A stretch of DNA of 63,442 nt from JABDJX01 sp039942715 (GTDB taxonomy: Bacteria > Pseudomonadota > Alphaproteobacteria > Rhodobacterales > Rhodobacteraceae), in the NCBI GenBank assembly GCA_039942715.1, contig JBDVBY010000012.1:1-63442 (forward strand), written 5' to 3'. The position numbers and the translations under genes were made by a program. This document shows positions 42,988 to 51,857 of the stretch, piece by piece (position 1 is the stretch's first letter; every line of letters begins with the position of its first letter). The notes below the pieces were generated by a model that worked only from the letters and a program-made list of their open reading frames with translations, ran no database searches and was not told where the DNA came from.

Positions 42988-43628
42988 GGCGTGTCTCCAC
43001 TGTCTTTGAGAGCAAGAAGAGCAGCATGGCTGCGCGCCAGAAAACCGTCTTTGGTCTCACCCGCCTCTAGCCGCATTGGGTCACCAAAACGCACTGTGCA
43101 AATCAACGGGATTGGCAGAACCTCGCCTTTGGGCATCACATGGTTGAGGTTTTCAATCCAAACCGGCACCAAATCAACGTCAGGCCGCTGTGTTGCCAAA
43201 TGAAAAAGCCCCGTCTTGAACGGCAAAAGCGCTTCATCGCCGGTGTTGCGCGTCCCTTCGGGGAACAAGATCAGCGAACTGCCTTCATCCAAAGCCTCAG
43301 CCATCTGAGCAATCGGATCGTCGACACGCGTTTCTCGGTTGCGATCTATCAAAACCGCATTGAACACTTCGCGGCCAATAAACGTCTTCAGCTTAGAGGT
43401 CAGCCAATAGTCACTACCCGCCACAGGACGCGTCTGATCCCGCATATGCGATGGCAAGACCGCCCAAATCAGCACGAAATCCCCATTGCTGGTGTGATTT
43501 GCGAAATACACGCGTTTAGAAGCAACAGGCTCAACCCCATCCCAAATCGCACGCACCGCCGTCACAATCCGTGCAAACAGAACAATCGTCTTGGCCGTTA
43601 TGCTGGCTAAAACTGAAGTAACGTCCAT
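42984..43628 (-). CDS. 1-acylglycerol-3-phosphate acyltransferase-like protein (PlsC family)
   Basis: A 214-residue acyltransferase, started at the ATG at 43628 (MDVTSVLASITAKTIVLFAR). The catalytic block is NHTSNGD (NHxxxxD, with Ser-Asn spacing) near residue 58, and the glycerophosphate-binding FPEGTRN lies near residue 128. One N-terminal hydrophobic segment. It is first gene of the four-gene overlapping operon and would provide the acylated lipid for the CdsA-like enzyme. Confidence 0.88.
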   Translation of the reverse strand: MDVTSVLASITAKTIVLFARIVTAVRAIWDGVEPVASKRVYFANHTSNGDFVLIWAVLPSHMRDQTRPVAGSDYWLTSKLKTFIGREVFNAVLIDRNRETRVDDPIAQMAEALDEGSSLILFPEGTRNTGDEALLPFKTGLFHLATQRPDVDLVPVWIENLNHVMPKGEVLPIPLICTVRFGDPMRLEAGETKDGFLARSHAALLALKDSGDTP

Positions 43629-43937
43629 GCTTGGTCCTAATTCGCGGGGCTGTTGCACAGACTGCCAAACTTGCGGGCCGAGCGAAAGCCAAGGGCGCGC
43701 GATTGCGAACTGGGTGTTGTATCCGATGACAATGGGCCCAAGAGAATCAACAACATACGTCCTTTCCCGACACGCCCGAAGGCCTAGTCTCGCCCCTTGC
43801 CATGGCCAAGTATTTGCCAGCCGTACCTGCAAAAGACCAGACCCGCCCGACTTGACCGAGCTTCGTTTCGTAGGCCAAGCTACGAGTCGGTTTGCCGTTA
43901 GGTAATTGCGGCAACCAACAATTTAGGGAGATCAGAC
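43629..43937. promoter_or_regulatory. Divergent region, lipid operon / PhoX gene
   Basis: 309 bp that must carry two divergent promoters. An AGGGAG ribosome site lies ten bases before the PhoX ATG. TCGTAG (43868-43873) and CTACGA (43880-43885) form a small dyad. I find no convincing Pho box, so phosphate control is not shown. Confidence 0.4.
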
Positions 43938-45866
43938 ATGACTATGGACGATGGTACCAACTTATCTGCAGACGAACTGGACGACCTGTCATTTGACGAT
44001 TTTGATGAAGTTACTAACCCGAAACCCGAGAACAGTGAATTTGACGCCGTTGTCGAGGAGGCACTTTCAAGACGTGGTTTCATGGGCGGTGTGTTGGCCT
44101 TTGGGGGTGTTGCCTCGATTGGTGCGGCAACGACCGCGCTTACGCCTGTAGCAGCCCAAGCGGCCGCTAATCGCTTTGGTTTTGAAGCCGTACCGACCAG
44201 CATCAAGGACACAATCACAGTGCCCGAGGGGTACAATTGGCACGTCGCGGCTCGCTGGGGTGATCCGCTGTTTTCCGACACACCCGAGTTTGATCACGAA
44301 ACACGCGGCACGGCAGCGACCCAGGCCCGCGCCTTTGGCGACAACAATGACGGCATGTCAATATTTACTGATAAGGATGGCCGCCAAATCCTCGTCGCAA
44401 ACAACGAGTACACCAATCGCGGCGTCATGTGGGGCAATAACCCGGATGGGAAATATGTCACCGACGACGATATCAACAAGGGCAAGAACGCCCATGGTCT
44501 GACAGCCTGCGAGTTGAAAGAAGTCGACGGCAATTGGCAAATCGTGAAGGATTCTCCCTATAACCGCCGCTTTACACCGGATGAGCCGATGGACATCACC
44601 GGGCCAGCGCGCGGACATGCGATGATGAAAACCGCCGCCGATCCGGATGGCGTCACTGTGAAAGGGACGTTCAACAACTGCGGGAACGGACGCACGCCTT
44701 GGGGCACTTATTTGGCCTGCGAAGAAAACTTCAACGGCTACTTTGGCACCGAAGATACCGATGGTTATGTTCAGGATGACGCCAAGAAACGTTATGGCGT
44801 CAGTGGCAAAGACCGCGGCTATGGCTGGTGGAAAGTCGATCCACGCTTTGATGTCGCGGGCGATCCGAACGAGTGTAACCGTCACGGCTATATCACCGAA
44901 GTGGACCCCTATGATCCCAACTCGGTGCCGAAAAAACGCACCGCTTTGGGCAGGTTCAAGCACGAGAATGCCGAGGTTGTGGTCAACGCCGACGGACGTA
45001 TTGCCATCTACATGGGCGATGATGAGCGCGGCGAGTTTCTCTATCGCTATGTGTCTGACGGCTATTACGCCGAAGGTGGCGACACCGACGAGCTGATGGA
45101 AAAAGGCACGCTTTATGCAGCCAAATTCTATCCAGACGGGACTGGCGAGTGGTTGGCTCTGACACCTGAGACCACAGGAATGGATCAAGCCAACATCTGC
45201 ATGTTCACGCGAATGGCGGCCTCAAAGATGGGGGCCACGACCATGGACCGCCCTGAATGGGTCGCAGCAAATCCGCTGAAAGCCGAGATTTACTGCGCTT
45301 TGACCAACAACAAGAATCGCGGCTTGAAGACGAATGCCGGTGGCGACGAAACCCCCGTCGGAGGACCAAACCCACGTGAGGCCAACAACTATGGTCAGAT
45401 CGTGCGCTGGTGGCCCAGCAATGGTGATCACACAGCGGACACTTTCAAGTGGGATTTGTTTGTCATGGCGGGCAATCCAACCGTGCACGAAGACGAGTAC
45501 GGCGGGTCACGTAATGTGAACGAAGGCAATATGTTCAACTCGCCCGATGGTCTTTCGTTCGACAACAAGGGGCTGATCTGGATTCAAACCGATGGCAACT
45601 ATTCGAATGAGAAGGACTTTGCCGGACAAGGCAACAACCAGATGCTCATTGGCGATCCGGCGACAGGCGAGATACGCCGGTTCCTAGTTGGTCCAAAGCA
45701 AGCCGAAATCACCGGAATCGCTTGGGCCGCAGATCGCAGGACGGTCTTCGTTGGGGTCCAGCATCCCGGCGAGAGGGGTGACAGCAGCTGGCCAGATGGC
45801 GGCAATCGGACGCCACGATCCGCAATTGTCGCTGTGCGCCGCGACGATGGTGCAGCAATCGGCTAG
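43938..45866 (+). CDS. PhoX-family phosphatase (DUF839), Tat-exported
   Basis: A 642-residue protein. An acidic N-terminal stretch precedes a twin-arginine signal, SRRGFMGG at about residues 44-51, and an AQA-like cleavage site near 75. The rest is the DUF839/PhoX beta-propeller, with NNCGNGRTPWGTYLACEENF (near 235-255) and the acidic/His segments that bind calcium and iron in PhoX, such as GRFKHENAEVVV and SPDGLSFDNKGLIWIQTDG. PhoX releases phosphate from organic esters in the periplasm. It is monocistronic. Confidence 0.9.
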   Translation: MTMDDGTNLSADELDDLSFDDFDEVTNPKPENSEFDAVVEEALSRRGFMGGVLAFGGVASIGAATTALTPVAAQAAANRFGFEAVPTSIKDTITVPEGYNWHVAARWGDPLFSDTPEFDHETRGTAATQARAFGDNNDGMSIFTDKDGRQILVANNEYTNRGVMWGNNPDGKYVTDDDINKGKNAHGLTACELKEVDGNWQIVKDSPYNRRFTPDEPMDITGPARGHAMMKTAADPDGVTVKGTFNNCGNGRTPWGTYLACEENFNGYFGTEDTDGYVQDDAKKRYGVSGKDRGYGWWKVDPRFDVAGDPNECNRHGYITEVDPYDPNSVPKKRTALGRFKHENAEVVVNADGRIAIYMGDDERGEFLYRYVSDGYYAEGGDTDELMEKGTLYAAKFYPDGTGEWLALTPETTGMDQANICMFTRMAASKMGATTMDRPEWVAANPLKAEIYCALTNNKNRGLKTNAGGDETPVGGPNPREANNYGQIVRWWPSNGDHTADTFKWDLFVMAGNPTVHEDEYGGSRNVNEGNMFNSPDGLSFDNKGLIWIQTDGNYSNEKDFAGQGNNQMLIGDPATGEIRRFLVGPKQAEITGIAWAADRRTVFVGVQHPGERGDSSWPDGGNRTPRSAIVAVRRDDGAAIG

Positions 45867-45878
45867 CGTCAGAAAACT

Positions 45879-45915
45879 GCGAGGACGCAGCCCAAATTAG
45901 GGACTGCGTCCTCGC
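45879..45915. terminator. 12-bp perfect inverted repeat after the PhoX gene
   Basis: GCGAGGACGCAG (45879-45890) and CTGCGTCCTCGC (45904-45915) form a 12-bp stem with a 13-base loop, 13 bp after the stop. No T run follows, so it may act as an mRNA 3' stabiliser, or as a Rho-dependent or bidirectional signal. Confidence 0.5.
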
Positions 45916-46097
45916 GCAATCGATTGCTTGCTTCGGCTCACTACTTCGCCGTGGAAAGCGTGTGCACCAATCCGCAGCTTCACCGACCGAACTGACCTTT
46001 TCGAATGGCCGGAATGTCGAAATCTGTTGCTCTGCAACTGGGCTTGTTAACTTAAATCATAAGCACTACGACAACGGCGTCATTGCTGAGGTGAGAA

Positions 46098-47219
46098 ATG
46101 CAAAAAACTGTCGTCAATAGCTGGAACGAATGGGACACGCTGAAACATGTGATCGTGGGCCGCGCGGATGATTGTCATATCCCGCCAGCAGAACCAGCAC
46201 TTGACGCAAAGGTGCCAGAAGATAGCGATATGCGCGGTCAATGGGGGCGCAGGCCGCAGGAAACGATTGATCGGGCCAACGAGCTTTTGGACAACTTTGC
46301 CTCTATGTTGCAAGGCCGAGGCATTCAAGTTGATCGCCCGACATCAATTGATCACGCATTGCCTGCCGCGACGCCAGACTTCCAAACCGAAAGCCAATTT
46401 GGCTGCATGCCGCCGCGTGATGTGTTGCTGACGGTTGGGTCCGAAATGCTTGAGGCAACGATGTCTTATAGATGTCGCTGGTTTGAGTATCTGAATTATC
46501 GTCCTCTTATGCAGAAATACTTCGACGAGGATCCAAACTTTCGGCACGAAAGCGCGCCCAAGCCTCGCCTGACGAACGCTGATTACCATCCGGATTACCT
46601 CAGCGATAAGATAGGCGTTGAAAAGCGCCTGAAATGGGCTGAAGAAAAGTTCTTTGTGACAACCGAGGAAGAGCCTCTGTTTGACGCAGCCGACGTGCTT
46701 CGGTTTGGACGCGATTTGGTTGTTCAGCACGGGTTCACAACAAACCTGAAGGGCATTGAATGGCTGCGCCGTCACTTCCCTGATCACCGTGTGCATACCG
46801 TGAATTTTCCGGGCGATCCTTATCCGATTCACATTGACGCAACCTTCACACCACTGCGCCCCGGGTTGATCCTGAACAACCCACAGCGTCGTTTGCCAGA
46901 AGACCAACGCAAAATGTACACGAACAACGATTGGGAAATTGTCGATGCCGCGCAGCCTGCACACAATGCCCCCCCACCGCTGTGCTATTCGTCTACTTGG
47001 CTGTCGATGAATGTTTTGGTTCTCGATCCAAAAACAGTCTGCGTCGAAAAATCCGAGGTTTATCAAGCCGAGCAGATGGACAAGCTTGGCATGGAAGTCG
47101 TCGAGGTTGAATTGCGCGACGCCTACGCCTTTGGTGGTGGTTTGCATTGCTGCACAGCGGACGTCTTCCGCGAAGGCGACTGCGAAGACTACTTCCCGAA
47201 AATGCAGACAAACGTTTAA
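46098..47219 (+). CDS. Glycine amidinotransferase-like protein (AGAT family)
   Basis: A 373-residue amidinotransferase that would move an amidino group from arginine to an amine through a Cys-bound intermediate. Catalytic residues appear in order: Asp in FDAADVLRFGRD (near 195), His in PIHIDATF (near 250) and Cys in GGGLHCCTADV (near 350). Length and pattern match the arginine:glycine or inosamine-phosphate amidinotransferases. The acceptor amine is not clear. It converges with the PRTase-like gene. Confidence 0.88.
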   Translation: MQKTVVNSWNEWDTLKHVIVGRADDCHIPPAEPALDAKVPEDSDMRGQWGRRPQETIDRANELLDNFASMLQGRGIQVDRPTSIDHALPAATPDFQTESQFGCMPPRDVLLTVGSEMLEATMSYRCRWFEYLNYRPLMQKYFDEDPNFRHESAPKPRLTNADYHPDYLSDKIGVEKRLKWAEEKFFVTTEEEPLFDAADVLRFGRDLVVQHGFTTNLKGIEWLRRHFPDHRVHTVNFPGDPYPIHIDATFTPLRPGLILNNPQRRLPEDQRKMYTNNDWEIVDAAQPAHNAPPPLCYSSTWLSMNVLVLDPKTVCVEKSEVYQAEQMDKLGMEVVEVELRDAYAFGGGLHCCTADVFREGDCEDYFPKMQTNV

Positions 47220-47281
47220 CCGGCCAGCCTTGTCCGGTCGCTAGCCTAGCTGCGCGTGACCCCTAATCACCTTGGTCACGC

Positions 47282-47920
47282 TTATCTTTTTGTCTGCGGA
47301 AATGCCATTTCGGCTTTGTATGTTTTGAAGCTGGAGAGAGTTTGGCTATTGCACTCGGTCTGCCAGCGCGACCCCGGGACCACGGCCGATACGCAGGGAA
47401 AAGACGCCCGATATTCATTCGTGCGCTCGTTCTCTTCGATCGCAACGGCGACCATGCCTGCAACTGTTCCGTTTTGCCGCTCAACCAAACGGACGGCCCC
47501 GTCCATCGTGCCACCAGTCTCGACCCATTGATCCACCAGCAAGACACGCGTGCCCGGCCCATAAGCCGGCATACGCATTTCCATGTCCTGGGTTCGCCCC
47601 GAATAGTTCCCGAACGATACCTTGTCTGTGTCCACGCATAACTTGCCCGCCTTGCGGATCGGCAGAAAACCAACTCCCAGACGCGAGGCCAGCGCCGCAC
47701 CCAACACAAAGCCCATGGCATCTAAACCAGCCACAACATCGCACTCAACGTTTTGATCTTTCAAATCCGCCAAAAGATCGTCCTGCAGATCATTGAACGC
47801 CTGTGCGTTAATGTAGATGGAAGTTGGGTCGAGCCAGGCGAATTTGCCTCCCTTTGTATTGGGAGCCATGATGTTGAGATACCAGCGATCGTCGCGGGGG
47901 CCTTTTTCCTGTGTGCTCAT
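47282..47920 (-). CDS. Adenine phosphoribosyltransferase-like protein
   Basis: A 212-residue type I PRTase fold. The PRPP-binding loop reads VLLVDQWVETGGTMDGA near residues 121-137. The usual pair of acidic residues is Asp-Gln here, so catalysis may differ or the domain may only bind ligand. The N-terminal part has APRT-like IYINAQAFND and the GLDAMGFVLGAALASRLG segment. It overlaps the BtpA-like gene by four bases, so they form a two-gene unit facing the LysR regulator. Confidence 0.8.
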   Translation of the reverse strand: MSTQEKGPRDDRWYLNIMAPNTKGGKFAWLDPTSIYINAQAFNDLQDDLLADLKDQNVECDVVAGLDAMGFVLGAALASRLGVGFLPIRKAGKLCVDTDKVSFGNYSGRTQDMEMRMPAYGPGTRVLLVDQWVETGGTMDGAVRLVERQNGTVAGMVAVAIEENERTNEYRASFPCVSAVVPGSRWQTECNSQTLSSFKTYKAEMAFPQTKR

Positions 47921-48663
47921 TTTGAAGATCCTTTGGAAAGTGTGCGGGTGATCGACATCAGATCAGCCAAACGGCCCGGATCAATGTCATAAAAATTTCC
48001 CGGCTCATTGATGCCGGTAGCGACCATGAAGCAATCGACATCCGCATAGTCATGCGCATTTTCAGGCGAGATGCCTGAGGCCAATGCCATTGGCCGATCT
48101 CCGATTGCAGCGCGGAAGGTCTCGATCTTGGAAAGATCGGCTTCCTGCCCGGTCGCCACGCCGGACGTGGTGATGACATCCATAAAAGGGCACGCCTCAC
48201 GGGCTGCATCGCCGTATCGGCTGGGATCGACCTCGCGCTGCTTCTTGAAAGCTGTCCCGCCAAAGTAAAGACCATCCCAACCGCTGTCCTTGCGCACAGC
48301 CGCGATCTCCTTGGCCTCAATATTCGCTCCGTTTTCATCAATGCAGGCATCGTCAGCCCAGTAAGCATCAACGGTGCAGCCCTCAGATTGTAGCTGACCC
48401 AAGACGGGGAAGGCATCCTTCCCTGTCACTGCCAGAAAATTCACCGCCATCCAAAGGGATGGGAAGGCCGCGCGCGTTTCGCGAATGATGGGCAGGAATT
48501 TTTCAACGTCAAAGTCGTGATTGATCAAGAAACAGCCCTGAGCGCCTGCTTCCAACAGAACTTCGACATTTGCCCGAGTGCGGGCGGTGTCCAAAACATG
48601 AATAACGGGCAACACAACTGGCCCCGGCGTCTTGAAGTATTTGTGGAAGTCATTTCTGTTCAT
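47917..48663 (-). CDS. BtpA/SgcQ-like TIM-barrel protein
   Basis: A 248-residue protein of the BtpA type: VLPVIHVLDTARTRANVEVL at the start, GLYFGGTAF near 118, DVITTSGVATGQEADLSK near 150 and MALASGISPENA near 185. The C-terminal half looks like a phosphate-binding TIM-barrel. The family's chemistry is unsettled, and a role in nucleoside or phosphoribosyl compounds is suggested by the coupled PRTase-like gene (inference). Confidence 0.75.
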   Translation of the reverse strand: MNRNDFHKYFKTPGPVVLPVIHVLDTARTRANVEVLLEAGAQGCFLINHDFDVEKFLPIIRETRAAFPSLWMAVNFLAVTGKDAFPVLGQLQSEGCTVDAYWADDACIDENGANIEAKEIAAVRKDSGWDGLYFGGTAFKKQREVDPSRYGDAAREACPFMDVITTSGVATGQEADLSKIETFRAAIGDRPMALASGISPENAHDYADVDCFMVATGINEPGNFYDIDPGRLADLMSITRTLSKGSSK

Positions 48664-48732
48664 CGCGCCAGATTAGATTAGATTTTCAGATAACAAAAAT
48701 TTATACTGCTTATGAAATGATATGAAATTGAA
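48664..48732. promoter_or_regulatory. LysR / BtpA-like divergent operator region
   Basis: A 69-bp, strongly AT-rich gap between divergent genes, a classical position for LysR-type control. Possible T-N11-A sites exist, but none stands out. Confidence 0.45.
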
Positions 48733-49611
48733 ATGGGAGCTGTCGTGCAAGTTAACTTGCCAACAGAACTGCTGCGCACCTTTGTCACTGTCATTGAGGT
48801 TGAAAGCTATACCCATGCTGCAGCACTGTTGGGACGCAGCCAACCCGCTATCAGTTTGCAAATGAAACGGCTTGAGGATTTGGTGGGCCAACCACTGATC
48901 TTACGACAGGGACGCACGGTAACGCTTACAGAACGCGGCGTCGCTCTTATTGACCACGCACGGCAGATATTGCGGCTCAATGATCTGGCTGTCAGCCAAT
49001 TCGACTCAACCTCTCAGGACAACGTGCTGCGCATTGGTCTTCCGGTCGATTACGGCGTGCGCATGCTGCAGTCTTGTCTGACAAGGATCGTCCAGCAAAA
49101 TCCGGACATCCGAACTGAAATTCGCTGTGGCCTCTCGCGCGATCTTATTGATGGTCTACGCAGGGATGAGTTGGATATTGCCGTGGGACTTTACCCGGGC
49201 GGAGATCAACAGTTCCTGCATCGCAGTTGGATGGAGAAACCTGTTTGGGTGGCAGCGAAAGGAAAAACATTTCGCGATGAGGAAGAGCTCCCTCTTGTCG
49301 CGCACCCGCATGGATGTGTCTATCGAGACAGAATGACCGATGCACTAAAACAAGCCGAGCGCCGCTGGCGAATTGCGTTCTCAAGCCCCGGCATTACCAG
49401 TATCCAGCAAGCTGTATTGGATGGGATTGGCGTGTCCTGCCTAACGGGCCCAACAATGTTGGAAGGACTTGAGAGGCTCAAGACAGACATCGGTTTGCCG
49501 GACCTTAGGCCTTTATATATCGGGCTGTTCTATCGCCAGACACGGCTGCCAAAGAGCGGTCACCTCATCATCGACGATATCGAAGCGACGCTTAAAAAGG
49601 CACTGTCATAA
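48733..49611 (+). CDS. LysR-type transcription regulator
   Basis: A 292-residue regulator. The N-terminal winged helix reads LLRTFVTVIEVESYTHAAALLGRSQPAISLQ, followed by the linker helix and a two-lobed ligand-binding domain from about residue 95. It probably controls the divergent BtpA/PRTase unit and possibly the ABC transporter operon downstream. The ligand is unknown, though the neighbours suggest a nitrogen-containing small molecule. Confidence 0.93.
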   Translation: MGAVVQVNLPTELLRTFVTVIEVESYTHAAALLGRSQPAISLQMKRLEDLVGQPLILRQGRTVTLTERGVALIDHARQILRLNDLAVSQFDSTSQDNVLRIGLPVDYGVRMLQSCLTRIVQQNPDIRTEIRCGLSRDLIDGLRRDELDIAVGLYPGGDQQFLHRSWMEKPVWVAAKGKTFRDEEELPLVAHPHGCVYRDRMTDALKQAERRWRIAFSSPGITSIQQAVLDGIGVSCLTGPTMLEGLERLKTDIGLPDLRPLYIGLFYRQTRLPKSGHLIIDDIEATLKKALS

Positions 49612-49739
49612 GAAAGGTGATGCATAAGGGGGCACAATCATAAAGAATCCAAATGCTTCCATACGAACGATAAATTTCACAACAGAAGCGCCTTGCAATA
49701 CGCTTCCAGTTAAACTGAACTGAACGCGATTCAGCCGTA

Positions 49740-49766
49740 CAAAAAAGGCCCAGTTCAAAACGGGCC
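49740..49766 (-). terminator. Terminator-like hairpin in the binding-protein leader, minus orientation
   Basis: GGCCC (49747-49751) and GGGCC (49762-49766) form a stem. On the minus strand it is followed by six T. No minus-strand gene ends here, so it would stop antisense transcription. On the plus strand the same hairpin lies just upstream of the GGGAG ribosome site of the next gene. Confidence 0.45.
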
Positions 49767-49784
49767 ACTTCCTGGGAGAAAAAA

Positions 49785-50924
49785 ATGACCAAACAAACGA
49801 ACAAATCAGTTTTGAACGCACCAAGCCGCCGGCAGGTGCTAACAGCTGGCGGTGCTGTGCTTCTCACGACGCCATTCGTCAACCGCGCTTGGGCGGCCAC
49901 AACAGAGATCAACATGCTGGCGTCGTATGGCCACGGCGAGCCCGACATTGTTGGTGAGTATGAAGCCGCAAACAACGTCAAGTTTGTGCCAAAGTACTAC
50001 GCAGGTGGCGACAACATGCTTGCACTTATCGCGCAGTCCCCTCCCGGCACTTATGACATCATCTTGTCGGACGGCGAGTTCGTGCAGCAATTGAACCTTG
50101 CGGGCTATATCGAAGAAATGGAACCGGCGGATTACCCACTGGATGACATGCTTCACGAAGACTTCACACAATTCCCCGGCCACTGGGCCGATGGTAAAAT
50201 GTACTCCATGATGCTGCGTGGCGGTCATCTTGGCGTGTCCTACAACAAGAATTCGGTGACAGCTGAAGAAGCAACAAGCTATGCGTGTTTCTGGAAGCCA
50301 GAGCTTGAAGGCAAAGTCGGACACTTCGATTGGCACCTGCCCACTCTAGGGATGATGAGCCTTTATAACGGGAATGGCGCGGGCCTCTGGGATCTGGACG
50401 ATGCCAAGTGGGCCGCAGTGCAGGAAACCACAATGGGTCTGCGCAGCCAGGTCGGTGGCTTCTTTGACTATGGCGGCACGTTCAACGGTCTCAAAAACGG
50501 CGAGATGCAGGCAATGGTTGGCATTGGTGACTGGATCACCGGCGTTTTGGAAAAAGACGGCGCGCCTGTTGCCTCCGTCATCCCGAAAGAGGGCGGCATC
50601 CAGTTCACCGAGAGCTATTCAATCGGCAAGGGAAGCGAAAAAGCCGGTGAAGTCAAAAAGTTCATCCAATATATGATGTCCCCTGCAGGTCAGGTAAAAT
50701 CGGCGCAAATGGCAGCCTATCCAGGCTTCTGTGTTACCAAAGCAGGCCGCGCTGCCCTGATCGAAGCCGACTTGGCAGAGGCCACACGGTCGCATCAGAT
50801 CGACGGCGATCCGCAAGATCCAATCACTTTGATCAAAGAAGGGCGTATCCACTATCGAAACATTCCTCAGCAGCAAGGCCTAGAGGATTGGAATGACTTC
50901 TGGTCAGAATACAAGAACGCCTAA
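49785..50924 (+). CDS. ABC transporter substrate-binding protein, polyamine (PotD) type
   Basis: A 379-residue periplasmic binding protein with a twin-arginine signal (SRRQVLTAGG at about 14-23, cleavage after AWA near 37). The mature part follows the spermidine/putrescine-binding fold: EINMLASYGHGEPDIVGEYE, YDIILSDGEFVQQL and GQVKSAQMAAYPGFCVTK. The ligand could be a polyamine-like, guanidino or nucleobase compound, and the pathway genes downstream favour the latter two (inference). It is first gene of the transport and catabolic operon. Confidence 0.9.
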   Translation: MTKQTNKSVLNAPSRRQVLTAGGAVLLTTPFVNRAWAATTEINMLASYGHGEPDIVGEYEAANNVKFVPKYYAGGDNMLALIAQSPPGTYDIILSDGEFVQQLNLAGYIEEMEPADYPLDDMLHEDFTQFPGHWADGKMYSMMLRGGHLGVSYNKNSVTAEEATSYACFWKPELEGKVGHFDWHLPTLGMMSLYNGNGAGLWDLDDAKWAAVQETTMGLRSQVGGFFDYGGTFNGLKNGEMQAMVGIGDWITGVLEKDGAPVASVIPKEGGIQFTESYSIGKGSEKAGEVKKFIQYMMSPAGQVKSAQMAAYPGFCVTKAGRAALIEADLAEATRSHQIDGDPQDPITLIKEGRIHYRNIPQQQGLEDWNDFWSEYKNA

Positions 50925-50949
50925 CCAGACCATTTAGAGACATCAAAGT

Positions 50950-50974
50950 GGGCGGCCCAATGGCCGCCCCTTTT
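50950..50974 (+). terminator. Attenuating terminator between binding protein and permease
   Basis: GGGCGGCC (50950-50957) pairs perfectly with GGCCGCCC (50962-50969) around a four-base loop, followed by CTTTT. In ABC operons such a site lets the binding protein be made in excess over the membrane subunits. Confidence 0.75.
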
Positions 50975-50993
50975 CAAGGACCGCAAGACCCTC

Positions 50994-51857
50994 ATGTCAT
51001 CCAATCCAGAGAAACGTACTAACCTTTATGCGCTGACTTGGCGTCTGCCGATTGTGGTTTGGCAGTTCGTTTTCTTTGTTGGGCCAGTTCTGTTTATGAT
51101 CGCCATGTCGTTCTTTCTTGTGCGCAACTACCGCATGACAACAGCGTTCGAGTTCGACAATTGGGAGCGGATGCTAACGCGTGGGTTCTTCTGGGATAGC
51201 TATTTCTACACCGTCATGATCGCCGCTCTCTCTACGGTCTGCGCTATGTGCATCGCGTTTCCAGCGGCTTTTGCGCTGGCGTTCCGTGCCAGCGACAGCA
51301 CCCGTCGTTGGGCAATTTTTCTGCTGATCATCCCATTTTTTACCAGCTATCTGGTGCGCACGTTTTCTTGGTTTGTAATTCTTTCCGAGAGCGGCGTGGT
51401 CAACGCCATGCTCGGATATATCGGACTTGGCCCTTTCACCATGTTGAACACAAACTTCGGCACGTTGGTCGGGTACATGACCCTAACCCTGCCGCTTGTC
51501 GTGATCTTGCAAACCGTGACCATGGCCAACATCGACAAAAACCTTATTGAAGCGTCTCGAAACCTCGGCTGCAAACCTTTGGCCACGATTTGGCAAGTCA
51601 TCATTCCACTGTCCAAAACCGGTCTGATTATCGCGGCAATTTTTTGCTTTATCCTGTCTTTTGGCGACTTTGTCGCCCCGTTCTATCTGGGCGGAAGCCA
51701 AGAACCTACACTGCCGATCTTGATCCTTGATACCACCAAGTCAGGTCAACAATGGCCGCGCGCCGCCGTGGTTGCGATCATGATGATGCTCACGCTGTTT
51801 GCCATCGCTTTTACTGGTATTGCCCTAGCCTATCGCAAGCGGAAGGGCGCAAAGTGA
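50994..51857 (+). CDS. ABC transporter permease, PotB type
   Basis: A 287-residue inner-membrane permease with six helices. The EAA loop that docks the ATPase reads EASRNLGCKPLATIWQVIIPLSKTG (split here as NLGCKPLATIWQVIIPL), near residue 185. The sequence around NYRMTTAFEFDNWERML resembles polyamine and related transporters. It overlaps the second permease gene by four bases (GTGA). Confidence 0.92.
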   Translation: MSSNPEKRTNLYALTWRLPIVVWQFVFFVGPVLFMIAMSFFLVRNYRMTTAFEFDNWERMLTRGFFWDSYFYTVMIAALSTVCAMCIAFPAAFALAFRASDSTRRWAIFLLIIPFFTSYLVRTFSWFVILSESGVVNAMLGYIGLGPFTMLNTNFGTLVGYMTLTLPLVVILQTVTMANIDKNLIEASRNLGCKPLATIWQVIIPLSKTGLIIAAIFCFILSFGDFVAPFYLGGSQEPTLPILILDTTKSGQQWPRAAVVAIMMMLTLFAIAFTGIALAYRKRKGAK

